Source of the DNA: Chloroflexota bacterium
GTDB taxonomy: Bacteria > Chloroflexota > Anaerolineae > Aggregatilineales > Phototrophicaceae
Length of the DNA: 44,669 bases
Assembly: GCA_028875185.1 (NCBI GenBank)
Contig: JAPPFH010000024.1
Location: forward strand, 1-44,669
Direction: 5' to 3'
Part shown: piece by piece, positions 31,601-40,608 of the stretch
Numbering within the stretch: the stretch's first letter is position 1
Layout: every line of letters begins with the position of its first letter
Made by a program: the position numbers and the translations under genes
Notes under the pieces: model-generated
What the model was told of the DNA's origin: nothing
Databases searched by the model: none
Seen by the model: the letters and a program-made list of their open reading frames with translations, nothing else

Positions 31601-32494
31601 TCATTGGTCAGCCGCAAAGTCGAGGATCACATCCAACGGCATCTCATACGGCTTGACCGCCGGCGAGTAACTCTGAATCACTGGCGGAATAAGCAGACGT
31701 TCGTCCGCCATGAGCTTTGGCCAGCCCTCGCTGCGGGTATCGTCAAGCGTGACAAGAGCGACCTCATCAAGGAATACCTTGTCAGCTTCATCAAGGTTTA
31801 GCGCATTTTCGCTCATGCCCCAAGAGTCCCAGCAGAGCATTTCATGCCCGTTGAGCGCTGCCAAATCCAGCAGTGTTTCCCCGACCACGAATTCCCAGCC
31901 ACACAATGAAGATCCCGACCCAAGCCCGAAGCGTTCTGGATCAGCTTGACCGGCGCGGCACATCAGCCAGCCGGCGCCGCCACGAATGAACTGATCCGCC
32001 GGCACGTCAAGCGGGTCAAACTCGACTTTCCACATGTCTATCTCGTATGGTCCTAATTCACTGTCGACGCCGATCCAGCGGGCGCCGTTCCAATACTCGA
32101 CTATGACGTGATCGCAGAAATATCCCGGCTCGATATAGGCTGATGCGCCGTAGCGAGCGCGGGCAGGGACTCCTTTGTGTCGGAGGATCGAGACGGTTAA
32201 GGCGGTGTGATCGCGGCAACAGCCCACAAGACGGTTTTCGATGTTCCGCGATTCGGACAAAGGGCGGTTATCCAATTCGAGGATGCGATCAAGCATGGCG
32301 CCCAGGTAGCGACAATCGATTTCTGCGATGCGGTCGGCTGGCGGGTTGGGACCAAGAGCTGCGAAATGGACGATCAAGCCTCGCGCGATGCGGCAGATTT
32401 CGCCGATGTCACTCGGCAGGGCATCGTAAAGGCGCGCATGTGGACCAGGATCGGTGAAGACGCTCTGTTGCCGATAGTATTCGAGATTGGACAT
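31601..32494 (-). CDS. Transglutaminase-like domain protein
   Basis: The protein has 297 residues. The Cys-His-Asp triad of the transglutaminase/cysteine-protease superfamily is visible: C in NRLVGCCRDHTALTVSILRHKGVPAR, H in CDHVIVEYWNG, and D in WIGVDSEL. Bacterial members are usually peptidases rather than crosslinkers. No signal peptide is seen, so it is cytoplasmic. The ATG at 32494 (MSNLEYYRQQS) is preferred over a TTG at 32527. It is 64 bases downstream of mutY and 59 bases upstream of the small coupled gene. Confidence 0.85.
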   Translation of the reverse strand: MSNLEYYRQQSVFTDPGPHARLYDALPSDIGEICRIARGLIVHFAALGPNPPADRIAEIDCRYLGAMLDRILELDNRPLSESRNIENRLVGCCRDHTALTVSILRHKGVPARARYGASAYIEPGYFCDHVIVEYWNGARWIGVDSELGPYEIDMWKVEFDPLDVPADQFIRGGAGWLMCRAGQADPERFGLGSGSSLCGWEFVVGETLLDLAALNGHEMLCWDSWGMSENALNLDEADKVFLDEVALVTLDDTRSEGWPKLMADERLLIPPVIQSYSPAVKPYEMPLDVILDFAADQ

Positions 32495-32558
32495 GGGCTT
32501 ATGTCTCTCTTTCGCCTTTGTGGTCAATGCGTTTTCAATTCCTTCGCGTTATTGGGGC

Positions 32559-33653
32559 TTATAGCAGAATCGTCCGCCGCCGCGCCAGCTCAGCGATGAC
32601 CATGCGGTCGGCTTTGCCGAAGCTGTAATCATCGAGTTGCGCCTCGTTCATCCAAGCCCAATCTCGTACGCCGAGCGCCTGCGGCTCACAGTGTGGATGC
32701 AGCGCGCCCAGGAAACGGCAATCAAAGGCGTGCAGCGTGATCTTGAAATGCGTGAAGGCGTGATTGACCACGACTAAGAGCGCGCCCACTTCAACATCAA
32801 TTGCCAATTCTTCGCGCAACTCGCGCTTTAGACAGGCGGCGAGCGGCTCGCCCGCTTCGACCTTGCCACCCGGGAACTCCCACAAGCCGCCCAGCAAGCC
32901 ATTTAATGGGCGCTGCGCGATTAAAAGCCGCTCTTGGTCATCGCGGATTAAGCCCGCGGTCACATCATAGTGCGGGGTCGGCGGCCGCTTGGCGCGCCGG
33001 GGCCGCTGGTCTTGCGTCCCGGCCGCATGGGCGCCGCAATGCGCTTGAATCGGGCATTTGCCGCAGAGCGGATTTTTCGGGCGGCAGACGCGCTGCCCCA
33101 ACTCCATAAGCGCCTGGTTGTAATCGCCCGCGTCTTGAGCCGGCAGCCAATCGGCCGCGATGCGCCAGAGTTTTCCTCGCGTCGCCGCTTGACTGATATC
33201 GTCGTCCAAATCCAGAATGCGCGCAAACAGCCGGATGATGTTGCCATCGAGAACGGGCGCGGCGCGCGCGAAAGCGATGCTGGCGATTGCGCCGGCGGTG
33301 TAGCGGCCGATACCGGGCAACTTGAGCAGTTCATCGACGTCCGATGGCAGCAAGCCCGCGCGCTCATTGACGAGGATGCGAGCGGCGCGCTGCAGATTGC
33401 GGGCGCGGCTGTAATAGCCCAAGCCCTCCCAGAGCTTCAGCACATCGTCCAGGGGCGCGGCCGCCAGCGCTTCAATTGTGGGAAACGCGCAGACGAATCG
33501 CTTGAAATAGGGAACGACTGTCCGCACCTGCGTCTGCTGCAGCATTACCTCGGACAGCCAGACCCGATAAGGCGTAGGGCAGCGGCGCCAGGGCAAGTCG
33601 GCGCCATTCGCTCTATACCAGTTAAGGAGTTGATCCGCGAAGGGAGCGGCCAT
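32559..33653 (-). CDS. mutY: A/G-specific adenine DNA glycosylase
   Basis: The protein has 364 residues. MutY removes adenine mispaired with 8-oxoguanine. The order is: HhH-GPD domain with catalytic Glu in SEVMLQQTQV, helix-hairpin-helix LLKLPGIGRYTAGAI, catalytic Asp in VLDGNIIRLF, the iron-sulfur ligands C-x6-C-x2-C-x5-C (CRPKNPLCGKCPIQAHC), then a C-terminal Nudix-like domain with the full Nudix box G-x5-E-x7-R-E-x2-E-E (GGKVEAGEPLAACLKRELREEL). The Nudix box is unusually complete for a MutY C-terminal domain, so 8-oxo-dGTP hydrolysis is conceivable. The start ATG is 3 bases after the upstream TPR-protein stop (TGAGTGATG); coupling is likely. A GTG one codon earlier is possible. Confidence 0.96.
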   Translation of the reverse strand: MAAPFADQLLNWYRANGADLPWRRCPTPYRVWLSEVMLQQTQVRTVVPYFKRFVCAFPTIEALAAAPLDDVLKLWEGLGYYSRARNLQRAARILVNERAGLLPSDVDELLKLPGIGRYTAGAIASIAFARAAPVLDGNIIRLFARILDLDDDISQAATRGKLWRIAADWLPAQDAGDYNQALMELGQRVCRPKNPLCGKCPIQAHCGAHAAGTQDQRPRRAKRPPTPHYDVTAGLIRDDQERLLIAQRPLNGLLGGLWEFPGGKVEAGEPLAACLKRELREELAIDVEVGALLVVVNHAFTHFKITLHAFDCRFLGALHPHCEPQALGVRDWAWMNEAQLDDYSFGKADRMVIAELARRRTILL

Positions 33654-33656
33654 CAC

Positions 33657-34898
33657 TCACAACAAGGTGAGGGCGTGCCGGTATACATTGAGCGCGGCGT
33701 CCAATTGCCCCTGCCGCATCAAGGCGTCGCCTAATACGCGATGCACCGACGGGTTGCGGCTGAATTGGTCGCGGGCGATCAAAAGGCGCATATCCCGGAC
33801 CACCCACTCCAAGCCCGCGCTGGTGCGCAGCAGCGTCTCATAATCCGCGAGCGCCTCGCGCAATTCGTTTGTTTCAACCTTGCCGCGCGCCGAATAGATA
33901 GCTGCCGCCAGACCGGGCGGAGGCGGTTTAGGCGGCGCTGCCTTGGGCGCCAATTTCTCCCGCGCCGGCTGCGCCGCGCCGCCACCGGCGGCCGCAATGT
34001 CGCGAAGGCGGCTGATATACCAGGCTTCCAAGTCAACTTGACCCTGACCAAAAACAAAGGCTTGGGTCAAGCCATCGGCCGGGGCAAGCGCCGCCTCGGG
34101 CTCGGCGACTGCAGCTTCCTCTTCGTCCGCCGAGCTCGCTTCATCGGTCGCCGTCGGCGAGACATGTTCGGGCACCGGCGCCATCGACTGTGTGCTGTAC
34201 TCTTCGCTCTCGCCATCTTTCATATCCATGATTGAATCGAACACAGTCATCGACTTGGCCGGGCACCGCGTGTAGAGGCTCTCGTCTTCCAGGTCATCCA
34301 GCGTTTCATCGTCTTCGTAGGCGTCGTCAAAGTCATCACCAGCCTCCGCTCTGGCGCGCGCGGCTTCAAGGGCTGGCGGCGGCTCTTCTTCGGACGGCGT
34401 CGGCAAACGCGGGCCGGCGCCTCTTTTATTTATGCTGTCCAGCCACTCAAGGGGATCTTCCTGCGGACCTTGCGTCAGCAGGTCGTCCAGGTTTTCCGGC
34501 GGCGCTTCCGGCGGGCGATAATCGGTGATCTCAGGCAATTCTTCTTCAGTTTCGGCGGCGTTGATTTCCGCCAGCCAAGCTATCGCATCGGCATCAAGGG
34601 GACCGCCGTCGCTAATGTCAAAGCGAGCCAGGTCGATCGGCGTTTCCTCATCCGCATCGGCGAAATTATCGCCAGAGGCCGCGCTAGGCGTTTCATCCAG
34701 CCAGGCGCTCCATGCGTCAGCAGCTTCGTCATATTCGTCGGAAGCGTTCGCGCTTTCAGCCTCGCTCTCCGAGGCGGCGCCGTCGTCAATGAATTCGGAG
34801 GCGCTGGCGCCTTGGATTTTCGCCAACTCTTCCAGCCATTCGATCAACTCTTCCTGTGACATGGAATCAAAGTCGGGCAGTTCAGGATCTTCAAACAT
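33657..34898 (-). CDS. Acidic W-L-motif protein with C-terminal TPR-like repeats
   Basis: The protein has 413 residues. The first ~270 are strongly acidic and low in complexity with recurring W-L motifs (ELIEWLEELAKIQG, AWSAWLDET, AIAWLAEIN, PLEWLDSIN). The C-terminal ~130 look like TPR helices (LREALADYETLLRTSAGLEWVVRDMRLLIA..., NPSVHRVLGDALMRQGQLDAALNVYRHALTLL). I do not recognise a named family. The ATG at 34898 is preferred over a TTG at 34910; ribosome site weak. It touches mutY at its end. The larger acidic TPR protein ends 285 bases upstream, and the two look like related halves. Confidence 0.75.
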   Translation of the reverse strand: MFEDPELPDFDSMSQEELIEWLEELAKIQGASASEFIDDGAASESEAESANASDEYDEAADAWSAWLDETPSAASGDNFADADEETPIDLARFDISDGGPLDADAIAWLAEINAAETEEELPEITDYRPPEAPPENLDDLLTQGPQEDPLEWLDSINKRGAGPRLPTPSEEEPPPALEAARARAEAGDDFDDAYEDDETLDDLEDESLYTRCPAKSMTVFDSIMDMKDGESEEYSTQSMAPVPEHVSPTATDEASSADEEEAAVAEPEAALAPADGLTQAFVFGQGQVDLEAWYISRLRDIAAAGGGAAQPAREKLAPKAAPPKPPPPGLAAAIYSARGKVETNELREALADYETLLRTSAGLEWVVRDMRLLIARDQFSRNPSVHRVLGDALMRQGQLDAALNVYRHALTLL

Positions 34899-35183
34899 AT
34901 TCTTAGTCAATCCAAGCTAGACTTTTGAACAACGATGCGTAATGGGTGGCAAGGGCGTTTAAAATAACTCCCCGGTTTGCGGCGCCAGCAGCCAAGCCAC
35001 CCCCCAACTGCAAACGCCTTCCCCGCGCCTGCGTTCCCCCCAAGTGGACTGCGCGCCTCAGCATCAGGTCGCGTACACTGACCGTCAGGAGGGGAGCTAC
35101 GACGCGACGCGGCGCAAAGACCATTGCGTGGGCGCCGGTTTCAGCGCGCGCGTATCCGCACAGGTTGTCTTAGCGGAAACAGA
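34899..35183. other. Gap between the two acidic TPR-protein genes
   Basis: About 285 bases with no supported gene. If the two proteins arose by splitting one gene, the break lies here; I find no continuous frame across it. Confidence 0.5.
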
Positions 35184-37895
35184 TTATAGCGCTGTTTGAC
35201 CGCCTCTGCGATTGCGATTGGCGTCATCGTCGTCGGCGCCCGACCCGGGCAAGCCGTCGTAGTTAAGCCAGGCTGGGGGCGCTTCCGCCGCTTGATCGGC
35301 ATCGGCGATCAGATCATCGCCCAAACCTATGTCATTGAAGTCGATGTCTGCGCCGGCATCCAGCGTCTCGTCGGTTTTCGATTCGAAATCGAAGTCGGCG
35401 TCATCGACGCCTAGCGTATCAAAATTGAGTTCTTCGGCATCCTCATCCAGGGTAATGGCGATGGTTTTTTCAGTCGGCGATTCCAGTTCGAAGTAATCAT
35501 CCCAGTCGAGGCTGGCGATGCTCAATTGCTGTGTATCCTCATCGAGACTGATGGCATCCAGCTTGTCGGTCGGCGTATCAAAATTGAAGTAATCATCGAA
35601 GGTGAGGTCTTCCAGGTCAAGCGCGTCAATGTGCTCGTCCAGGCTAAGGGCGACCGCGCCAGTCAAAGGGGCAGGACCGCCGCCGGAACGTTCTTGCATG
35701 GCCCGCAGCCAGGCGGGCGGATTGCTGAAGCGAAAGTACGGCGTCTCAGTGGAATCATCCGGGTCGATCGCCTTCATTTCGCCGGTTTCTTCTTGGACAA
35801 GATCGCTAACCCAAGCGAATTCTTTGCCGGGCGCTGACATCGGCCGCGCGTACTCATTGACGTCGTCGGTCGCCGAATCGTTCTCGCGGTCCAGCCCGGG
35901 CGCCACGGCGTTCAGCCAACCTGGCGCGCCCTGGTCTCCGCCCGCATCTTCTACAAAATCGGCCAGTTGATCGACATCGTCCAAACCCCAGGCGCGCGCG
36001 CGCTCCACAGCCGAGGCGTCGGCGCTGAAGGGCGCTGCTTCGTCATCGGCCGAGACGGACAGGCTGGCCAGTTCGTCATGTCCCAACTCTTTGGGGTCGT
36101 CGCGCAGCCAATCGACATAGGGATCGTCATCATCATCATCGCCCAGTTCGGCGCCCCAATCTTCGACCAAGTCGGCGTTCAGTTGATTGGGGTCTTCAGG
36201 CTCGGCATCATTGAGCAGCGATTCCACGCTCGCAGCCGCATCGTCTTCGAGCCAGGATGAGCCTGGCGGCGAATGCAGTAATTCGTCGTCAATATCCAGC
36301 GTGGGCTCGCTGTCGGCTTGAACGGCGCCGTCTGCTTCGGGGCTTAGCCAGTCTTCAATATCGCTCATATGCAGCGGCTCAGTATCGGAATCAAGGTTGA
36401 GCAGGCGATTCATTTGCTCGTCGCCGTCGAATAGGTCCAACTCGCCAGCGTCTTTTTTATCTATCGCCTCGCGCATCGCGGCTGATAACCAGGGCGCGCC
36501 GCCGGCTTCTTCGTTTTGGCCCGCTTTCACCCATTCGCGTTCGAAGTCATCGAGATACTCCAGCGGTTCGTCCTCAGCTTCCAGCGCCAGGCTGCCGCTA
36601 TGAATGTCCGCCATCCAGCCGCCTTCGTCTTCCGATGAATCCAGCCGCTCCAGCAGATCGGCCAGATCGCCATCCATTTCGGCGCGCATGTCCTCAGATC
36701 CCTTGGTTTCCGCATCATCAGCGGCGGCGCGCGCTTGGGCGACAAATTCGACCACATCATTATGGTCGGCGAGTCGTGGTCCCTCGTCTTTCGCGGCCGG
36801 CGCCGGCGCGGCCGCCCCCAAGAAACCGCGCTCTTCCATGGAATTCAGCAGCGCTTCGGCATCGTCACCGTCTTGGGGCGCTTCGCTGACCGCGGCAACC
36901 GGCTCGCCGATCACCAATTCGCTGAACAGCGCCTCAATCTGTTCGTTGGAGAGCAAATCATCAAGTCCATCGGTGACGGCGCGTTCTTGCGGCGCCGCCT
37001 CGCCCTCGTCTATTCCCAGCAGCGCGCCAAGCCCGCCGGCGCCTTCGTCCGCTTCCGCCGTTTCATCGCGCGCGGCGCCCAATTTGTCCAGCCATTCCGG
37101 GTTGACGAGCTCGCTCTCACGCTGAGGACGGGCGCTGTAATCGAGCCGCTCCAGCATTAGCAGGGTCTCGGGCGCTTCCTCGCCAGAAGCCATCTGATGC
37201 GCCAGATAGGGGTCAAGCGCTTCAATGCGCTTGAGATAAAGCTGCGCATCGGAAGGCCGCTGTTCCGCCAGCCACAGCTCGGTCATGATGCGGTTGGCGT
37301 CGATGGCATAGGGCAGCCGGTCCAGGATGTCGAGCGCGGTTTCGGCGGCGTCCATGCGTCGGCCATCAAGCCAAAGCGCGCGCGCCTGCAATAGCTGCAG
37401 GTCGATGCGCTGCGGGCTTTCCTCCAGCGCCGCCGCCAGGGTATCCAGCGCCTCGCTGAGAAGATTGCCGCGGATCTGCTGCTGCGCCAGGGCTGCGGCG
37501 GTCAACTGCAGGCGATCGATCTCCTCCTGCCGATGGTCGCGGTAGAGCTCGCGGACCAGCGCAATCGACTCTTGATCGCCCGATTTTTGATCCAGCGCGC
37601 GTTCGGCATGCCAGATAGCGCGGTCGTAGGCTTCCTGGTTTTGGTAAGCGCGCGCTAATTGCAAATGCGTGTGAAAGTCTTGCGGCTTTGCCCCAAGCGC
37701 GCGCCGGAGCAGATCCCCGGCTTCCTCCCAGCGCCCGCGCGCCAAGAGGGCGTCGCCCAGTTGCTGATAGGCGCGCAGGTTCTTGGGTTGGGATTTGAGG
37801 ATGTGGCGGGCATGCGCGATCGCTTCATCATAGCGCTGTTCGCCCAAGAGGCTGTCAAGCTCGTTCTGATAGGCGCTCAAACTGATTTGTGCCAT
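35184..37895 (-). CDS. Large acidic protein with N-terminal TPR repeats and recurring W-L motifs
   Basis: The protein has 903 residues. Residues ~1-220 form TPR repeats (YDEAIAHARHILKSQPKNLRAYQQLGDALLARGRWEEAGDLLRRALGAKPQDFHTHLQLARAYQ...). The rest is disordered and very acidic with spaced W-L motifs (EGGWMADI, GAPWLSAAM, IEDWLSPE, GSSWLEDD, VDWLRDD, APGWLNAVAP, PPAWLRAMQ, APPAWLNYDG). Near the end are three 32-33-residue tandem units (747-843). There is no signal peptide or membrane helix. AGGA precedes the ATG. A scaffold binding a partner through W-L motifs is plausible; no function is known to me. Same-strand neighbour of a smaller relative. Confidence 0.78.
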   Translation of the reverse strand: MAQISLSAYQNELDSLLGEQRYDEAIAHARHILKSQPKNLRAYQQLGDALLARGRWEEAGDLLRRALGAKPQDFHTHLQLARAYQNQEAYDRAIWHAERALDQKSGDQESIALVRELYRDHRQEEIDRLQLTAAALAQQQIRGNLLSEALDTLAAALEESPQRIDLQLLQARALWLDGRRMDAAETALDILDRLPYAIDANRIMTELWLAEQRPSDAQLYLKRIEALDPYLAHQMASGEEAPETLLMLERLDYSARPQRESELVNPEWLDKLGAARDETAEADEGAGGLGALLGIDEGEAAPQERAVTDGLDDLLSNEQIEALFSELVIGEPVAAVSEAPQDGDDAEALLNSMEERGFLGAAAPAPAAKDEGPRLADHNDVVEFVAQARAAADDAETKGSEDMRAEMDGDLADLLERLDSSEDEGGWMADIHSGSLALEAEDEPLEYLDDFEREWVKAGQNEEAGGAPWLSAAMREAIDKKDAGELDLFDGDEQMNRLLNLDSDTEPLHMSDIEDWLSPEADGAVQADSEPTLDIDDELLHSPPGSSWLEDDAAASVESLLNDAEPEDPNQLNADLVEDWGAELGDDDDDDPYVDWLRDDPKELGHDELASLSVSADDEAAPFSADASAVERARAWGLDDVDQLADFVEDAGGDQGAPGWLNAVAPGLDRENDSATDDVNEYARPMSAPGKEFAWVSDLVQEETGEMKAIDPDDSTETPYFRFSNPPAWLRAMQERSGGGPAPLTGAVALSLDEHIDALDLEDLTFDDYFNFDTPTDKLDAISLDEDTQQLSIASLDWDDYFELESPTEKTIAITLDEDAEELNFDTLGVDDADFDFESKTDETLDAGADIDFNDIGLGDDLIADADQAAEAPPAWLNYDGLPGSGADDDDANRNRRGGQTAL
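35367..35657 (-). repeat. Three tandem 32-33-codon repeats within the large acidic TPR protein
   Basis: Protein units 747-778, 779-810 and 811-843 align as [A/T]-x-A-[L/I]-[S/T]-L-D-E-x(4)-L-x(4)-L-x-[F/W/V]-D-D, followed by Y-F in the first two units and a one-residue insertion in the third. The units have diverged at DNA level but keep the same period. Confidence 0.8.
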
Positions 37896-38016
37896 AGGGG
37901 TCCTGCTTGTTTCGCTCGCGTGGGAAATTTGTTAGCAGTATAGCATGGTTGCTGGGAATGGGCCTGCTGGCGCGTTGCGATCCGACCGGGTTAACAGCGC
38001 GTATTGAGGCCAATGC
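37896..38016. other. Short gap between the PstI-fusion gene and the large TPR protein
   Basis: 121 bases; the TPR gene start and the fusion gene stop flank it. No clear structure seen. Confidence 0.4.
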
Positions 38017-40497
38017 CTAGCGGTAAGGGCCCAAGAATCTCTCGCCGTCAAAGTGGATCAAATGGTCAGGCGATTCCGCAATCCAAACTTCGGTTTCCCA
38101 AGAGATATGTCGCAGATGCTTGGTCATAGCCCGCCTCGTTTCAAATGCGGTTACATAAACTAGGCCAGCAGAACTACCTGAAAAAAGCTGTTGCAATTCG
38201 TTCTGTCTCTTTTGGTCGATGGGACCGTGACTTGTTACCGCCTCTATTAGTATTAGCCAATCTTTAGATTCCAAATAGACTATGACGTCAGGTTTTTTGC
38301 CGTGTCGATCTAGACAAATTCTCATTTCCTTGAATCGGCGAATCTGGTCATCTCTTAATGTGTCACCGGCGTCGCCTAAGTATAGAATCTCACCTCCTTG
38401 TGCGAACCTTGGACAGAAGTCCTCCACAATACGCTTGATAAGCGCATTCTGACCACCGGAAGAAATAGACACAATGCTACCATCAGGGAATATCACAGGG
38501 ATTTTCTGTATCAATCTTTCTCGTCCTTCTAAGGCCTTCAAACTGTCACTCATTTCAATACGAAAACGTGTTAATTCTTCCGCCCAAGACGGGCTCGCAT
38601 AGGTACGAACAAGTCGCAAAAAGGGCTCGGAGACTTGATAGCAGAAGTATGGGCTATTCTTGGGTCGATCCGGTTTGTCTGGATTTTGTGCAACAAGTCC
38701 CATTTGCAAAAACTGATGTACGGTTTGGCGGCGCACCGTCTCTCGCGTGTTTGGGGCGTAGGTCGTTCCATATTGGAAACTGAAATACGTCATCATTTCA
38801 GTAATCGTGCGTAACGGCGCCGAAGCCACTGACCACCTGTCTTCTGGTTTAACATCAACTAGCGCCAGTAGAGTCAGCGCGGAGCGATCGTTTTGCTGTT
38901 CGCTCGGAACCCCTATAGTGTGAAGGATGTCTAGCGACTCATCTATCTTCGCCTGAATTGAATTTGTAGCAGGTTCTTGCATGCCAAGCACCTTTGCCAT
39001 TAAATCATCAAGTTGCTTCTGACCTGGGAAAGCATTACTAACTCTCGCACCCAATTCTTTTAAGCTTGCAGCGTCAGGGTACTTCAGATTTTGGAGATCG
39101 GTAGCGTTAACTTGTGTGTGCCCGCTAAAGAGTCGGAAGTACTGATCGACGATTGAGGAGTTGAGGTAAACTGCGAGCCCCTTTGCCAAATCTGGCGCTA
39201 GACCTGCCCCGTTTCTGTGGAAGTAGTTCAGGTGGTTTTCGATTCCGACAAATCCGGACTCTAAACGTCTCGGCTCTAAAACTGCGGCTGTCAATCTCCG
39301 TTTCTGTTCTTTGGAAGAAAAGCGCTTCACCAGTACATAATTGTCTGTCGGCACGAGCAGTTTGTTTTTGCTACCCTCATAGTCTATAGCGCTCATTTTG
39401 CTTGACCGCTCGAGCGGCCACATGACGTATCCATTGATGAGATTTGACGGCAAGAGAAGCGGAACACTGCCGGCCTCATGTGGCTTCCGCAATAGATGTC
39501 TCGCTCGAAAATCAACGACACGTCCTGTGGAGACATTGATATCCAGATCGTGCAGGCTGCATTTTAGCGCATTCACAAGCCGACTGATGTTACGTTCGTT
39601 GTCGTTGCGCACCAGGTGAATGACGAGATTACGATCACTCTCATGTACGAGTTCATCGTGTTGAAGCATCTGGATTGATATGTCCTGGTCGAGCGGGCCA
39701 TCACTCGACGTAATACGGACATCGTTGCGCTTCGGACTTTTCGTGGCAGAAAGTATGATGTTTTCCTGCAAAACGCCGTCGTCTCCGAATGCCTTGTTGC
39801 GCGATGTATATAGATGAACGTGGCTTAAAGACATTTGAGATAAAAATGCTTTGCGGAATGGAAGAAAGTATGGTCCATTACAGAAGCTGCGGGGGGTTAT
39901 TGATACGAGTCGACCGCCGTCTTTAAGTAGGATTGCGGCCAATGTCATGAACGTCGCGTATAAGTTGCTGCGCGGGAGGCCGAATTTCTTCAGTAAACGC
40001 CATTTGATGCCTCCTGACTTAATTTTTCCATACGGCGGATTAAGGATGACAAGATCAAATTTCTCTGAAGCGTATAGACGTGGCGTCGAAGCCTCGATAA
40101 AGTCAACAATGTGAATCGTGTATTTGAAGTTGATACCTTGACCCGCGCTCAGCGAGGCGCACATTTCCAAAGTCTTTCGCAAGTAAGGCGAAACGTTCGC
40201 GTCGACCTCGTACGCGACGAACTCTATTTCCTTTGTCTTTGGACAGTCCGATGATAGGAGGCGCGTTAAGACCGCCGCCGACAAAATGCCTGCGCCCGCG
40301 CCCGGATCTAGAACACGAACTTTATCTGGAAGTTTGCCGATTGGCTGCAGCATTTGCTGAGCAACTTCAATAGGTGTAAAGAACTGTCCCAAGCTTTTGC
40401 GGTATGTCTTCGCTTCCCCATTAAGAGACATTTCAATACGAAAGTTGTCCACATATTGGAGTAAGTTTTCGCGACTTAGGACTCCCTGCATCTGCAT
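38017..40497 (-). CDS. Single-chain R-M protein: N6-type DNA methyltransferase fused to a BsuBI/PstI-type endonuclease
   Basis: The protein has 826 residues from the ATG at 40497. Methylase part: FFTP (39-42), SAM loop VLDPGAGAGILSAAVL (61-76), catalytic NPPY (153-156), as in Eco57I/M.PstI-type N6-adenine enzymes. A recognition region follows to about 500. Then comes the complete endonuclease: a winged-helix N-domain (ITEMMTYFSFQYGTTYAPNTRETVRRQTVHQFLQMGL) and the catalytic core PDVIVYLESKDWLILIEAVTSHGPIDQKR (Asp737, Glu752), both diagnostic of BsuBI/PstI. The classic systems use two genes and recognise CTGCAG; here one frame carries both, and the site is only a guess. A TATAAT at 40547-40542 overlaps a TTG codon at 40542, so the later ATG is chosen. 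It is AT-rich compared with its flanks. Confidence 0.92.
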   Translation of the reverse strand: MQMQGVLSRENLLQYVDNFRIEMSLNGEAKTYRKSLGQFFTPIEVAQQMLQPIGKLPDKVRVLDPGAGAGILSAAVLTRLLSSDCPKTKEIEFVAYEVDANVSPYLRKTLEMCASLSAGQGINFKYTIHIVDFIEASTPRLYASEKFDLVILNPPYGKIKSGGIKWRLLKKFGLPRSNLYATFMTLAAILLKDGGRLVSITPRSFCNGPYFLPFRKAFLSQMSLSHVHLYTSRNKAFGDDGVLQENIILSATKSPKRNDVRITSSDGPLDQDISIQMLQHDELVHESDRNLVIHLVRNDNERNISRLVNALKCSLHDLDINVSTGRVVDFRARHLLRKPHEAGSVPLLLPSNLINGYVMWPLERSSKMSAIDYEGSKNKLLVPTDNYVLVKRFSSKEQKRRLTAAVLEPRRLESGFVGIENHLNYFHRNGAGLAPDLAKGLAVYLNSSIVDQYFRLFSGHTQVNATDLQNLKYPDAASLKELGARVSNAFPGQKQLDDLMAKVLGMQEPATNSIQAKIDESLDILHTIGVPSEQQNDRSALTLLALVDVKPEDRWSVASAPLRTITEMMTYFSFQYGTTYAPNTRETVRRQTVHQFLQMGLVAQNPDKPDRPKNSPYFCYQVSEPFLRLVRTYASPSWAEELTRFRIEMSDSLKALEGRERLIQKIPVIFPDGSIVSISSGGQNALIKRIVEDFCPRFAQGGEILYLGDAGDTLRDDQIRRFKEMRICLDRHGKKPDVIVYLESKDWLILIEAVTSHGPIDQKRQNELQQLFSGSSAGLVYVTAFETRRAMTKHLRHISWETEVWIAESPDHLIHFDGERFLGPYR

Positions 40498-40541
40498 CTG
40501 TGGCTTTTCCAAACGTGGTCGCAATTCATAAGCTTGGAGCA

Positions 40542-40547
40542 ATTATA
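40542..40547 (-). promoter_or_regulatory. Perfect TATAAT -10 box of the PstI-fusion gene
   Basis: TATAAT on the minus strand at 40547-40542, 44 bases ahead of the ATG at 40497; no good -35 at the expected distance. It would make the upstream TTG codon non-initiating. Confidence 0.45.
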
Positions 40548-40608
40548 CTACTTGAAGTCTTCTCAAACTTGACTAGCAGTATTTTACTAAATCCTTTGCG
40601 GCAATTCT

